Shown: piece by piece, positions 1 through 5,426 of the stretch | Layout of the letters: every line of letters starts with the position of its first letter | How positions within the stretch are numbered: position 1 is the stretch's first letter | NCBI GenBank assembly: GCA_002297815.1 | Contig: DBKH01000088.1 | Location: 1-6,690 of the forward strand | Direction: 5' to 3' | Length of the DNA: 6,690 bases | Origin: Bacteroidales bacterium UBA755 | GTDB taxonomy: Bacteria > Bacteroidota > Bacteroidia > Bacteroidales > UBA932 | Translations under genes and position numbers: made by a program | The notes under the pieces: generated by a model | What the model was told of the DNA's origin: nothing | Databases searched by the model: none | What the model saw: only the letters and a program-made list of their open reading frames with translations

Positions 1-342
1 TGGGCGATAGCCGGCTATGGATTCAGGGCGGTTGTCTCCAGCTCATTCGCGGACATCCATCGCAACAATGAACTCAACAGCTTCGTGTTGCCGGTCCAGG
101 TCAGCGAGGCCTTCCTCAAAAAGATCTTTGAGGCGATCTCCGCTGATCCGTCCGTGAAGCTGCGGATTGATCTTCCGTCCCAGAAGGTTACCCTTCTTTC
201 GGATGGCAGCTCGGAGCGTTTCGAGATAAGCGCCTACAAGAAGTACTGCCTAGAGAATGCCCTTGATGACATTGACTACTTGCTTGAACATAAAGAAAAA
301 ATTGAAGAATATGAAACTGAACATAGCGAAATTGCCGGGTGA
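1..342 (+). CDS. leuD: 3-isopropylmalate dehydratase small subunit, C-terminal part (5' end outside window)
   Basis: This is the open frame from base 1 to a TGA at 340-342, giving 113 residues of a protein that is normally about 195-200 residues. LeuD pairs with the iron-sulfur subunit LeuC to isomerise 2-isopropylmalate to 3-isopropylmalate in the cytoplasm (leucine pathway). The visible part begins with WAIAGYGFRAVVSSSFADI, the conserved swivel-domain core of the family. It continues with RNNELNSFVLPV and ends with the typical tail (FEISAYKKYCLENALDDIDY, then LLEHKEKIEEYE). A methionine-started frame at 85 is only an internal piece of this gene. The last 32 nt overlap leuB, so the two are almost certainly co-transcribed and perhaps translationally coupled. 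No disruption is visible. The identification is firm; the start and the substrate-loop region lie outside the window. Confidence 0.95.
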   Translation, partial: WAIAGYGFRAVVSSSFADIHRNNELNSFVLPVQVSEAFLKKIFEAISADPSVKLRIDLPSQKVTLLSDGSSERFEISAYKKYCLENALDDIDYLLEHKEKIEEYETEHSEIAG

Positions 343-1384
343 CGGAGTCGGCCCGGAAGTGGTGGAACAGGCCGTGAAGGCCATAGATGCGGTCTGCAGG
401 CGTTTCGGCCACGAAGTCGAGTACCGGTTCGCCTTGGTCGGGGCGTGCGCGATAGATGCTTGTGGCTCAGCCTTTCCTGAGGAGACCCTGAAAGTTTGCC
501 TTAACAGTGATGCTGTCCTGTTCGGTGCCGTTGGTGATCCGAAATACGACAATGATCCCACCGCGAAGGTCCGACCAGAACAAGGGCTGCTTGCTATGCG
601 CCGGGAACTTGGGCTTTATGCCAATCTAAGGCCAGTGGAGACTTTCCCTAGCCTGCTGGACAGATCTCCGCTCAGGCCGGAGATAGCCTCCAGGGCGGAT
701 TTCGTCTGTGTTAGGGAGTTGACGGGGGGCATGTATTTCGGTGAGAAGGGCCGCCTTGACGGTGGTGACACTGCCTATGACACCAACATTTACCACCGTT
801 ATGAGGTTGAGCGAATCCTGCGGAAGGCATATTCATTGGCAACGATTCGCCGCAAGCATTTGACGGTGGTTGACAAAGCCAACGTTCTGGAGTCTTCGAG
901 ACTTTGGAGGCAGGTGGCGCAGGAAATGGCTCCGGAATATCCTGAAGTCCAGACTGACTATATGTATGTGGACAACGCTGCGATGAAACTTATCACCGAT
1001 CCTCGCTTTTTCGATGTGCTTGTGACTGAGAACACTTTCGGGGACATCCTGACTGATGAGGCGAGCTGCATCTCCGGCTCGATGGGGCTCCTTGCCTCCG
1101 CCTCGCTCGGGGAGCATACAGGTGTCTATGAGCCTATCCATGGCTCCTATCCTCAGGCAGCGGGACGGAACATCGCCAATCCGCTTGCCACGATCCTCTC
1201 CGCAGCGATGATGTTTGAGTATGCTTTCGGTTTGAAGCAGGAAGGTGCTGCCATCCGCAAGGCGGTCAGCGAAAGTATTGATCGTGGTTTCGTCACAGAG
1301 GATCTGGTTTCATCCGGAGCGCATCCTATGGGTACGTCAGAGGTGGGCGACAAAGTCGCTGATTTAATAGAGAATAATAATTAA
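311..1384 (+). CDS. leuB: 3-isopropylmalate dehydrogenase
   Basis: This 357-residue enzyme should oxidise and decarboxylate 3-isopropylmalate to 2-ketoisocaproate with NAD+. Family motifs are in order: KLPGDGVGPEV (7-17), the substrate-binding arginines in LLAMRRELGLYANLRP (93-108), VRELTGGMYFGE (134-145, with Arg135 and Tyr142), VVDKANVL (186-193, catalytic Lys189), VDNAAMKL (220-227, Asp221), and NTFGDILTDEAS (241-252, metal ligands Asp245 and Asp249). The cofactor loop is EPIHGSYPQAAGRNIANP (274-291). I chose the ATG at 311 because the protein then begins MKLNIAKLPGDG, as the family does. The frame stays open to an ATG at 257, but that would add 18 lysine-rich residues and deepen the overlap with leuD. 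Length is normal for LeuB. One oddity is that the aspartate that usually binds the NAD ribose is Gln282 here. The gene sits between leuD and the aminotransferase gene. Confidence 0.96.
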   Translation: MKLNIAKLPGDGVGPEVVEQAVKAIDAVCRRFGHEVEYRFALVGACAIDACGSAFPEETLKVCLNSDAVLFGAVGDPKYDNDPTAKVRPEQGLLAMRRELGLYANLRPVETFPSLLDRSPLRPEIASRADFVCVRELTGGMYFGEKGRLDGGDTAYDTNIYHRYEVERILRKAYSLATIRRKHLTVVDKANVLESSRLWRQVAQEMAPEYPEVQTDYMYVDNAAMKLITDPRFFDVLVTENTFGDILTDEASCISGSMGLLASASLGEHTGVYEPIHGSYPQAAGRNIANPLATILSAAMMFEYAFGLKQEGAAIRKAVSESIDRGFVTEDLVSSGAHPMGTSEVGDKVADLIENNN

Positions 1385-1393
1385 CGAATTGAT

Positions 1394-2431
1394 ATGAACG
1401 AACTTGATTGGGGAAGCCTTGGCTTCAATTACAGTAAAACAAATGCCATTGTCTATAGTCGTTTCAGAGACGGACAGTGGTCGGAACCGGAACTGACTGA
1501 TGATTTCGATTTCCGTTTCAATGCCTTTGCCGGAGTGTTCCACTATGGCAATTCTTGCTTTGAGGGCCTTAAGGCTTTCCGTGGCAAGGACGGGAAAGTC
1601 CGTATCTTCCGCCCGGACGAAAACGCTAAGCGTCTTCAAAGAAGCGCGGCCCGCCTTTCGATGGCGGCTCCGTCCGAGGAACTTTTCCTTAAGATGTGTC
1701 AGATGTGTGTGAAGGCCAATCTTGATTTTCTTCCTCCGTATGGGCATAATGCATCCATGTACCTTCGCCCTGTGCTCGAAGGCATTGACCCTCAGCTTAG
1801 CATCTGCTCCTCAAGCGAGGTGCTGTTCTCGGTAATGTGCGCCCCTGTCAGTACCTATGCCAAAGCTGGGGTGCTTACTCCGGTCTCCGCTGTCATCTCC
1901 CGCGACTTCGACAGGGCCGCTCCGAACGGTACCGGTTCCTACAAGATAGGGGCGAACTATGCGATGTCCCTTTACCCTTACAATCTTGCTCATTCCCAGG
2001 GCTATACAGAACTGCTGTTTCTCGATCCCGCCACCAAGACAAGGATTGACGAATTCGGCTCGTCCAATTTCATAGGCATCAAGGGTAACACCTATGTGAC
2101 TCCGCTTTCTGATAGCGTACTCCCTTCCATCACGAACAAGTCCCTTCGCACCATCGCTGAAGACCTCGGAATGAAGGTAGAGATAAGACCGATTCCTGTC
2201 GAGGAACTCGCTGAGTTCGATGAGGTCAACGCCTGTGGCACCGCAGTGGTGATCACCCCAATCCGTTCCATTGATGACAAACCGCTGCTTGAAGGCTCAG
2301 AGGTCTCCCGCACTTACACAATGCCATCAGGCTCTGAGTGCGGAAAGATGAGCCGCACCCTCTATGACCGCATCCGCTCCATCCAAGACGGCATAGTCGA
2401 GGACACCCACGGCTGGTGCGTCGAGCTGTAG
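1394..2431 (+). CDS. ilvE: branched-chain amino acid aminotransferase (class II, fold type IV PLP enzyme)
   Basis: This 345-residue enzyme is predicted to catalyse reversible transamination between branched-chain 2-keto acids and leucine, isoleucine or valine, using glutamate as amino donor and PLP as cofactor. It has the longer class II (human or yeast-like) form rather than the ~309-residue E. coli IlvE form. Visible motifs are FHYGNSCFEGLKAFR (49-63), MYLRPVLEG (122-130), the PLP-lysine segment NGTGSYKIGANYA (178-190, Schiff-base Lys184, codon 1943-1945), and TELLFLD (205-211) with Glu206 as the likely PLP-nitrogen partner. Next come the phosphate-loop segment CGTAVVITPI (281-290, counting C as 281) and a C-terminal ED-THGW close to the end, as usual for this class. 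It starts 9 nt after the leuB stop, so it is the last step of the same operon. No strong ribosome-binding site is visible. Confidence 0.94.
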   Translation: MNELDWGSLGFNYSKTNAIVYSRFRDGQWSEPELTDDFDFRFNAFAGVFHYGNSCFEGLKAFRGKDGKVRIFRPDENAKRLQRSAARLSMAAPSEELFLKMCQMCVKANLDFLPPYGHNASMYLRPVLEGIDPQLSICSSSEVLFSVMCAPVSTYAKAGVLTPVSAVISRDFDRAAPNGTGSYKIGANYAMSLYPYNLAHSQGYTELLFLDPATKTRIDEFGSSNFIGIKGNTYVTPLSDSVLPSITNKSLRTIAEDLGMKVEIRPIPVEELAEFDEVNACGTAVVITPIRSIDDKPLLEGSEVSRTYTMPSGSECGKMSRTLYDRIRSIQDGIVEDTHGWCVEL

Positions 2432-2640
2432 GGTGATTCGCCACTGCGCTCTTAAATGGAATGTGGATATAATCCGAGGGGTGAAGCGGAGAGCCTTACG
2501 GCTCAGAGTGAAGACTGACTACAGAAATCGCCCTAATGACGTCTGTAGTGGCTTCGCACTCTCTCAACCTTGCCGAAACGCACTCGCCTGTAGGCTCGTA
2601 CCCTGACAAGTCTGATAATCTCCACCTCAATGGCGACTAT
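2432..2640. other. intergenic stretch of balanced composition with folding potential; no recognised gene
   Basis: This stretch follows the ilvE stop directly. It is much richer in G and C than the AT-rich DNA after about 2640, so the gap has a composition boundary inside it. I found no tRNA, rRNA or known small RNA. A frame from a GTG at 2433 stays open to a TGA at 2606 (57 residues), but it has no ATG and resembles no protein I recognise. The most evident signal is the nested inverted repeat at 2491-2562. It may be the 3' untranslated region of the leu operon, a dispersed intergenic repeat or a small RNA. I cannot choose between these from one copy. Confidence 0.4.
2491..2562 (+). repeat. 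nested inverted repeats, two possible stem-loops
   Basis: GAGCC (2491-2495) and GGCTC (2500-2504) form a five-pair hairpin with a TTAC loop. Directly after it, AGAGTGAAG (2505-2513) pairs with CTTCGCACTCT (2552-2562) apart from a two-base GC bulge. Inside that, ACTACAGA (2518-2525) pairs perfectly with TCTGTAGT (2542-2549) around a 16-nt loop. A second GTGAAGC copy at 2481-2487 could compete for the same right arm. This is seen directly in the sequence; whether an RNA forms the fold is inference. No T-tract follows, so it is not a standard intrinsic terminator. Confidence 0.45.
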
Positions 2641-2654
2641 CACAAGATGTTGGC

Positions 2655-2708
2655 TTGTTCTCATTTTACTAGCGTTATTTTAAAATAGTGAAAAAGGTGA
2701 GAGAACAA
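2655..2708. repeat. imperfect inverted repeat (long hairpin)
   Basis: TTGTTCTC (2655-2662) is an exact reverse complement of GAGAACAA (2701-2708). Inside, TTTTACTA (2664-2671) pairs with TAGTGAAAA (2686-2694) with one bulged base. The centre also holds the ten-base palindrome ATTTTAAAAT (2677-2686), which would compete with the inner pairing. It may be a weak terminator, a protein-binding site or the end of a small element; nothing in the sequence decides this. Confidence 0.45.
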
Positions 2709-2819
2709 CCGTCCTTGTTTGTGGTACCCCCTCGGTATGTGACATAAAAACAAAAAGCAAGCATCCCTTTTAGGGAAAAGATGCTTGCTTTTACTTTCCT
2801 TTTTCCAAATAACGTTAGT
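2668..2819. repeat. 13-nt near-perfect inverted repeat pair flanking the terminator region
   Basis: ACTAGCGTTATTT at 2668-2680 recurs on the opposite strand as ACTAACGTTATTT (complement of 2807-2819), with 12 of 13 bases matching. On each strand a GAAAAAGG follows shortly after the repeat. The pair encloses about 125 nt that contain the terminator hairpin. No transposase frame lies between the arms, and I could not find a convincing target-site duplication. It could be a miniature element, a pair of regulator sites or chance in AT-rich DNA. Confidence 0.3.
2753..2805. terminator. strong intrinsic terminator, probably bidirectional
   Basis: AAAAGCAAGCATC (2753-2765) is an exact 13-base reverse complement of GATGCTTGCTTTT (2780-2792). 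The 14-nt loop can pair further, TTTT (2768-2771) with AAAA (2776-2779), after a CC bulge, leaving an AGGG tetraloop. On the + strand the stem runs into TTTTACTTTCCTTTTT. On the - strand it runs into TTTTTGTTTTTATG, which is the better U-tract. It lies 321 nt after ilvE and well before the next promoter, so it most likely ends read-through from the leu operon. Confidence 0.8.
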
Positions 2820-3010
2820 TGATGCAAATCTAAGGATGTTTTTTCATTTTGTCAAGAGATTTTAGACGAAAGTTTAATAATGCCTAAAAATATCCTATAT
2901 CAATGCTTCAAGTTTTCATGCGTTGATTTTTTGCAAATTATAAAATATACTTTTAAATAAAGGTATGAAAATCCGTTTGAGGATCCGGCGATCCGATGAT
3001 TATTCAGACT
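2810..3010. other. AT-rich spacer without a supported gene
   Basis: This stretch is strongly AT-rich and contains no protein frame I can support. A 23-residue frame starts at the ATG at 2965 and ends at 3036, but it runs into the promoter of the next gene and has no visible support. The minus strand carries a promoter-like pair at 2825-2856 (see findings). Confidence 0.4.
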
Positions 3011-3041
3011 TTTCTTTTGTCGTGAATTTTGTGTAAGTTTG
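3011..3041 (+). promoter_or_regulatory. Bacteroides-type promoter (-33/-7) for the membrane protein-trkH-helicase operon
   Basis: TAAGTTTG at 3034-3041 matches the Bacteroidota -7 consensus TAnnTTTG perfectly. A TTTC at 3011-3014, one base off the -33 TTTG, lies upstream with a 19-bp spacer, within the usual range. An exact TTTG at 3016-3019 is also present but its 14-bp spacer is too short. Transcription would begin around 3046-3049, leaving a leader of only about 16-19 nt before the ATG at 3065. The elements are seen directly; their use is inferred from position. Confidence 0.65.
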
Positions 3042-3064
3042 CAGGTTAAACAGACAATCAGGGA

Positions 3065-3955
3065 ATGTTCAGGAAACTTGCGGACAGATTGAAGGAGTTC
3101 AAGCTCACGATGAGGATGAAGCTGACGCTGAGCCTCAGCGCGATAGCTGTGACTCTGCTTGTCTCCAGCGTGATCTCTATAATGGAGTATTACAAGATGA
3201 GCAACTATGTGTCGGATCTCATAGCGGACAACATCCGGAGCGTCAATGTGGCCCAGAAGCTGTCCGAGGTCACTAACAAGTACAATCTGGATCTGCTTAC
3301 GGTGATCGGAGACGATGCCGTCGGCACGCTGCCGGATTTCCATCAGAAGGAGTTTATGGCGCATTGTGACTCACTTCGCAACTCATTGACCTCAGACAAG
3401 ATGGTGCCTCTGACGGATTCCGTGGTCTATGCCTATTCGGCTTACATGCTGACTTCTTTGGAACTCAATGACGTGCTGCTTTCGGATTTCATCGACACGA
3501 GGGCTTGGTACTTCGACAGATTGCAGCCAAAGTTCAAGAGGCTGAACTACTACATTGATGTGCTGAACGGGGCGATCTACGATGACCTGAAGAAGAACTC
3601 GCTGACATTCCAAAGGGGGTTCTACAGAAGCATCATTCCGGGGGCAGTGGCTGTAGGTGTGGGGCTTCTTCTTGTGCTGATGCTGCTCTTCTTCCTGCTG
3701 GTCTATTATGTGAATCCAATCTACAGGATGCTGGCCGGGCTTAATAACTATCGGTCGTTCAACAAGAAATATTCCTACTCCTTTGAGGGGGATGATCAGT
3801 TGGCGGAGCTCAATGACGGCATCACGGAGCTGACGGGGGAGAACCAGATGCTGCGTAAGCGTGTGGCCAACCTTCGGGCGAAGGCCGCTTCGGGGACGGT
3901 CGCTTCGGTCCCCGAACCTGCCGAGGTGACAGCACCAACCAAAAACAACAACTAA
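3065..3955 (+). CDS. two-pass membrane protein with extracytoplasmic helical domain and HAMP-like stub, no output domain
   Basis: I do not recognise this 296-residue protein as a named gene. A basic N-terminus (1-20) precedes a first membrane helix at about 20-41. An extracytoplasmic, mostly helical region of ~150 residues follows (42-189), reminiscent of the four-helix-bundle sensors of chemoreceptors and histidine kinases. The second membrane helix (about 191-216) is very hydrophobic (VGLLLVLMLLFFLLVYYV). It leads into NPIYRMLAGLNNY and a segment through about 270 that has HAMP features: a proline just after the membrane and an acidic DDQLAELNDGI second half with heptad character. The protein then ends in a short Ala/Pro-rich tail (271-296), with no kinase, cyclase, phosphatase or methyl-accepting domain. 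The start at 3065 fits the promoter; an alternative ATG at 3110 would also precede helix one. It ends 12 nt before trkH, so the two are very likely co-transcribed. It might sense envelope conditions or modulate TrkH, but that is inference from context only. Confidence 0.8.
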   Translation: MFRKLADRLKEFKLTMRMKLTLSLSAIAVTLLVSSVISIMEYYKMSNYVSDLIADNIRSVNVAQKLSEVTNKYNLDLLTVIGDDAVGTLPDFHQKEFMAHCDSLRNSLTSDKMVPLTDSVVYAYSAYMLTSLELNDVLLSDFIDTRAWYFDRLQPKFKRLNYYIDVLNGAIYDDLKKNSLTFQRGFYRSIIPGAVAVGVGLLLVLMLLFFLLVYYVNPIYRMLAGLNNYRSFNKKYSYSFEGDDQLAELNDGITELTGENQMLRKRVANLRAKAASGTVASVPEPAEVTAPTKNNN

Positions 3956-3967
3956 AAGAATATCCGA

Positions 3968-5422
3968 ATGAACGTCAAGGTGATATCCAGAAACGTGGGC
4001 TACGCACTGCTCGTCAGCGCGCTGTTCATGTTCCTGTCCATCCTGGTCTCCGTGGCGAACGGCAATGACAGCGCCTTGGCCGCCCTGATGATCAGCTTCA
4101 CGATCACCTTCACCGTCGGAATATTCCCGTTCATATTCGTGAGAAAATCAGCCGCCATCACACTGAAGGACGGCTACATGATCATCGCTCTCTCGTGGCT
4201 GCTGTCCTTCATATTCGGAATGCTTCCGTATGCGCTTTGGGGCGGGCCTTTCACAATTATAAACGCTTGGTTTGAAAGTGTTTCCGGCTACACCACCACA
4301 GGGTTCTCGATTCTGGATAATGTCGAGGCTCTGCCGAACAGTCTGCTTTTCTGGCGTTCCTCCACGCACTTCATCGGAGGCTTGGGAGTCGTGGTTTTTC
4401 TTCTGTTGATTATTCCGAGTTCGTCTCAGATGAGATTGAGGCTCACCAGCTTGGAACTTTCATCCTTGTCCAAAAGAGAATATCGTTCAGGAGCCAACAG
4501 AACGGTTTACATTTTCACCTATGTCTATATTGGACTGGTCTTTGTCTCCTTCGTCCTCTACATGCTTGCAGGCATGAGCCCTTTTGACGCCATCAACCAT
4601 GCCATGAGCGTGGTGGCGACAGGAGGGTTCAGCACAAGAAACCATTCGATAGGCTATTTCGATTCTTTGCCGATATACCTTATCACGATGGTTTTCATGT
4701 TGCTGTCCTCCGTCCATTTCGGTATGGTGTTCGTGGCTGTTGCCACAAGGTCGCTCAAGCCGTTCAAGAATGAGATATTCAAGTTCTATCTCGGTGCGAT
4801 GGTTGTGGCCAGCGTAATCGTGGCGATGTCCCTGAAGCTCCATGGGATCGAGGACTCTTGGGGTGGAGCTCTGCTTTCCGGGTCCTTCCACATCCTTAGC
4901 TTCGCTTCCTCGACAGGCTTCAGCATCGCGGACAACAGCGTTTGGCCCGTACTGCCTTCCGCCATGCTTTTGCTGATGTCGGTCTGCTGTGGAATGGCCG
5001 GCTCCACCACCGGTGGAGTGAAAGCCGACAGAGTTCTGCTCCTCTGCAAGGAGATAAAGTACCAGCTCAGGACGTCCCTGCATCCGGCCTCCGTCAATGA
5101 TGCCCGCGTGAACGGCAGGGTTGTCCGTCAGGATGACATTGCTCCGCACATCCTTTACATAGCCTTGTATTTTATGGTCGTGGCCATCTCTATGGCCGCG
5201 TGTCTGGTGTTCAATCCGGATAATACCCATGCCTTGACGGCCACCATAACCTCCTTGAGCAATGTAGGAATTTGCGTAGGAGACCTTGGCTCGATGAGCA
5301 GTTTCAATGCTGAGCCAACTTCCGCCAAATTCTTGTATTCCATTGATATGTTTCTCGGACGTGTCGAGATCTATCCGATTCTGGCCGTGGTGATGATGAT
5401 TTTCAGCCGCAGGAACAAGTAG
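3968..5422 (+). CDS. trkH: TrkH-family potassium uptake transmembrane subunit
   Basis: This 484-residue polytopic inner-membrane protein belongs to the TrkH/KtrB superfamily of K+ channel-like transporters. Its four pore-loop repeats can all be read: SVSGYTTTGFSIL (104-116), SVVATGGFSTRN (214-225), SFASSTGFSIAD (311-322) and SLSNVGICVGDLG (429-441). The filter glycines are Gly112, Gly219, Gly317 and Gly434. Other family marks are STHFIGGLGVVV (132-143) after the first pore, GMAGSTTGGVKADR (342-355) at the intramembrane gate region, and the GRVEIYP near the C-terminus (464-470). The length is typical. The fourth filter reads NVGIC where NVGP(G/A) is common. TrkH normally works with a cytoplasmic nucleotide-binding ring (TrkA/KtrA), and no such gene is in the window; it may lie elsewhere. 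The gene is 12 nt after the HAMP-like protein gene and 4 nt before the helicase gene. No frame damage is seen. Confidence 0.93.
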   Translation: MNVKVISRNVGYALLVSALFMFLSILVSVANGNDSALAALMISFTITFTVGIFPFIFVRKSAAITLKDGYMIIALSWLLSFIFGMLPYALWGGPFTIINAWFESVSGYTTTGFSILDNVEALPNSLLFWRSSTHFIGGLGVVVFLLLIIPSSSQMRLRLTSLELSSLSKREYRSGANRTVYIFTYVYIGLVFVSFVLYMLAGMSPFDAINHAMSVVATGGFSTRNHSIGYFDSLPIYLITMVFMLLSSVHFGMVFVAVATRSLKPFKNEIFKFYLGAMVVASVIVAMSLKLHGIEDSWGGALLSGSFHILSFASSTGFSIADNSVWPVLPSAMLLLMSVCCGMAGSTTGGVKADRVLLLCKEIKYQLRTSLHPASVNDARVNGRVVRQDDIAPHILYIALYFMVVAISMAACLVFNPDNTHALTATITSLSNVGICVGDLGSMSSFNAEPTSAKFLYSIDMFLGRVEIYPILAVVMMIFSRRNK

Positions 5423-5426
5423 GCTT

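Noticed and set aside
257..310. Upstream in-frame ATG extending LeuB by 18 residues
   Set aside because: The extension is lysine-rich and unlike LeuB N-termini, and it lengthens the overlap with leuD to 86 nt. The ATG at 311 gives the standard start of the family.
2433..2606. 57-residue open frame from a GTG just after ilvE
   Set aside because: It has no ATG, no recognised similarity and overlaps strong inverted repeats, which explain the sequence better. It is also short enough to arise by chance.
2709..2745. GGTACCCCC-containing segment as a tRNA end or attachment site
   Set aside because: Neither strand shows a T-loop sequence or cloverleaf arms, and there is no integrase gene or second copy in the window.
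2948..2955. TACTTTTA as a second -7-like box upstream of the 3065 gene
   Set aside because: It lacks a properly spaced TTTG and lies in very AT-rich DNA where such matches are expected by chance.
2965..3036. 23-residue small frame beginning MKIRLRIRRSDDYSDF
   Set aside because: Its stop codon falls inside the -7 box of the downstream promoter, and no convincing promoter or ribosome site precedes it. It could only be kept if translation data supported it.
4487..5230. 247-residue open frame on the minus strand inside trkH
   Set aside because: It is fully antisense to a well-supported transporter, very rich in His, Arg and Gly as expected of a complement frame, and resembles no family.
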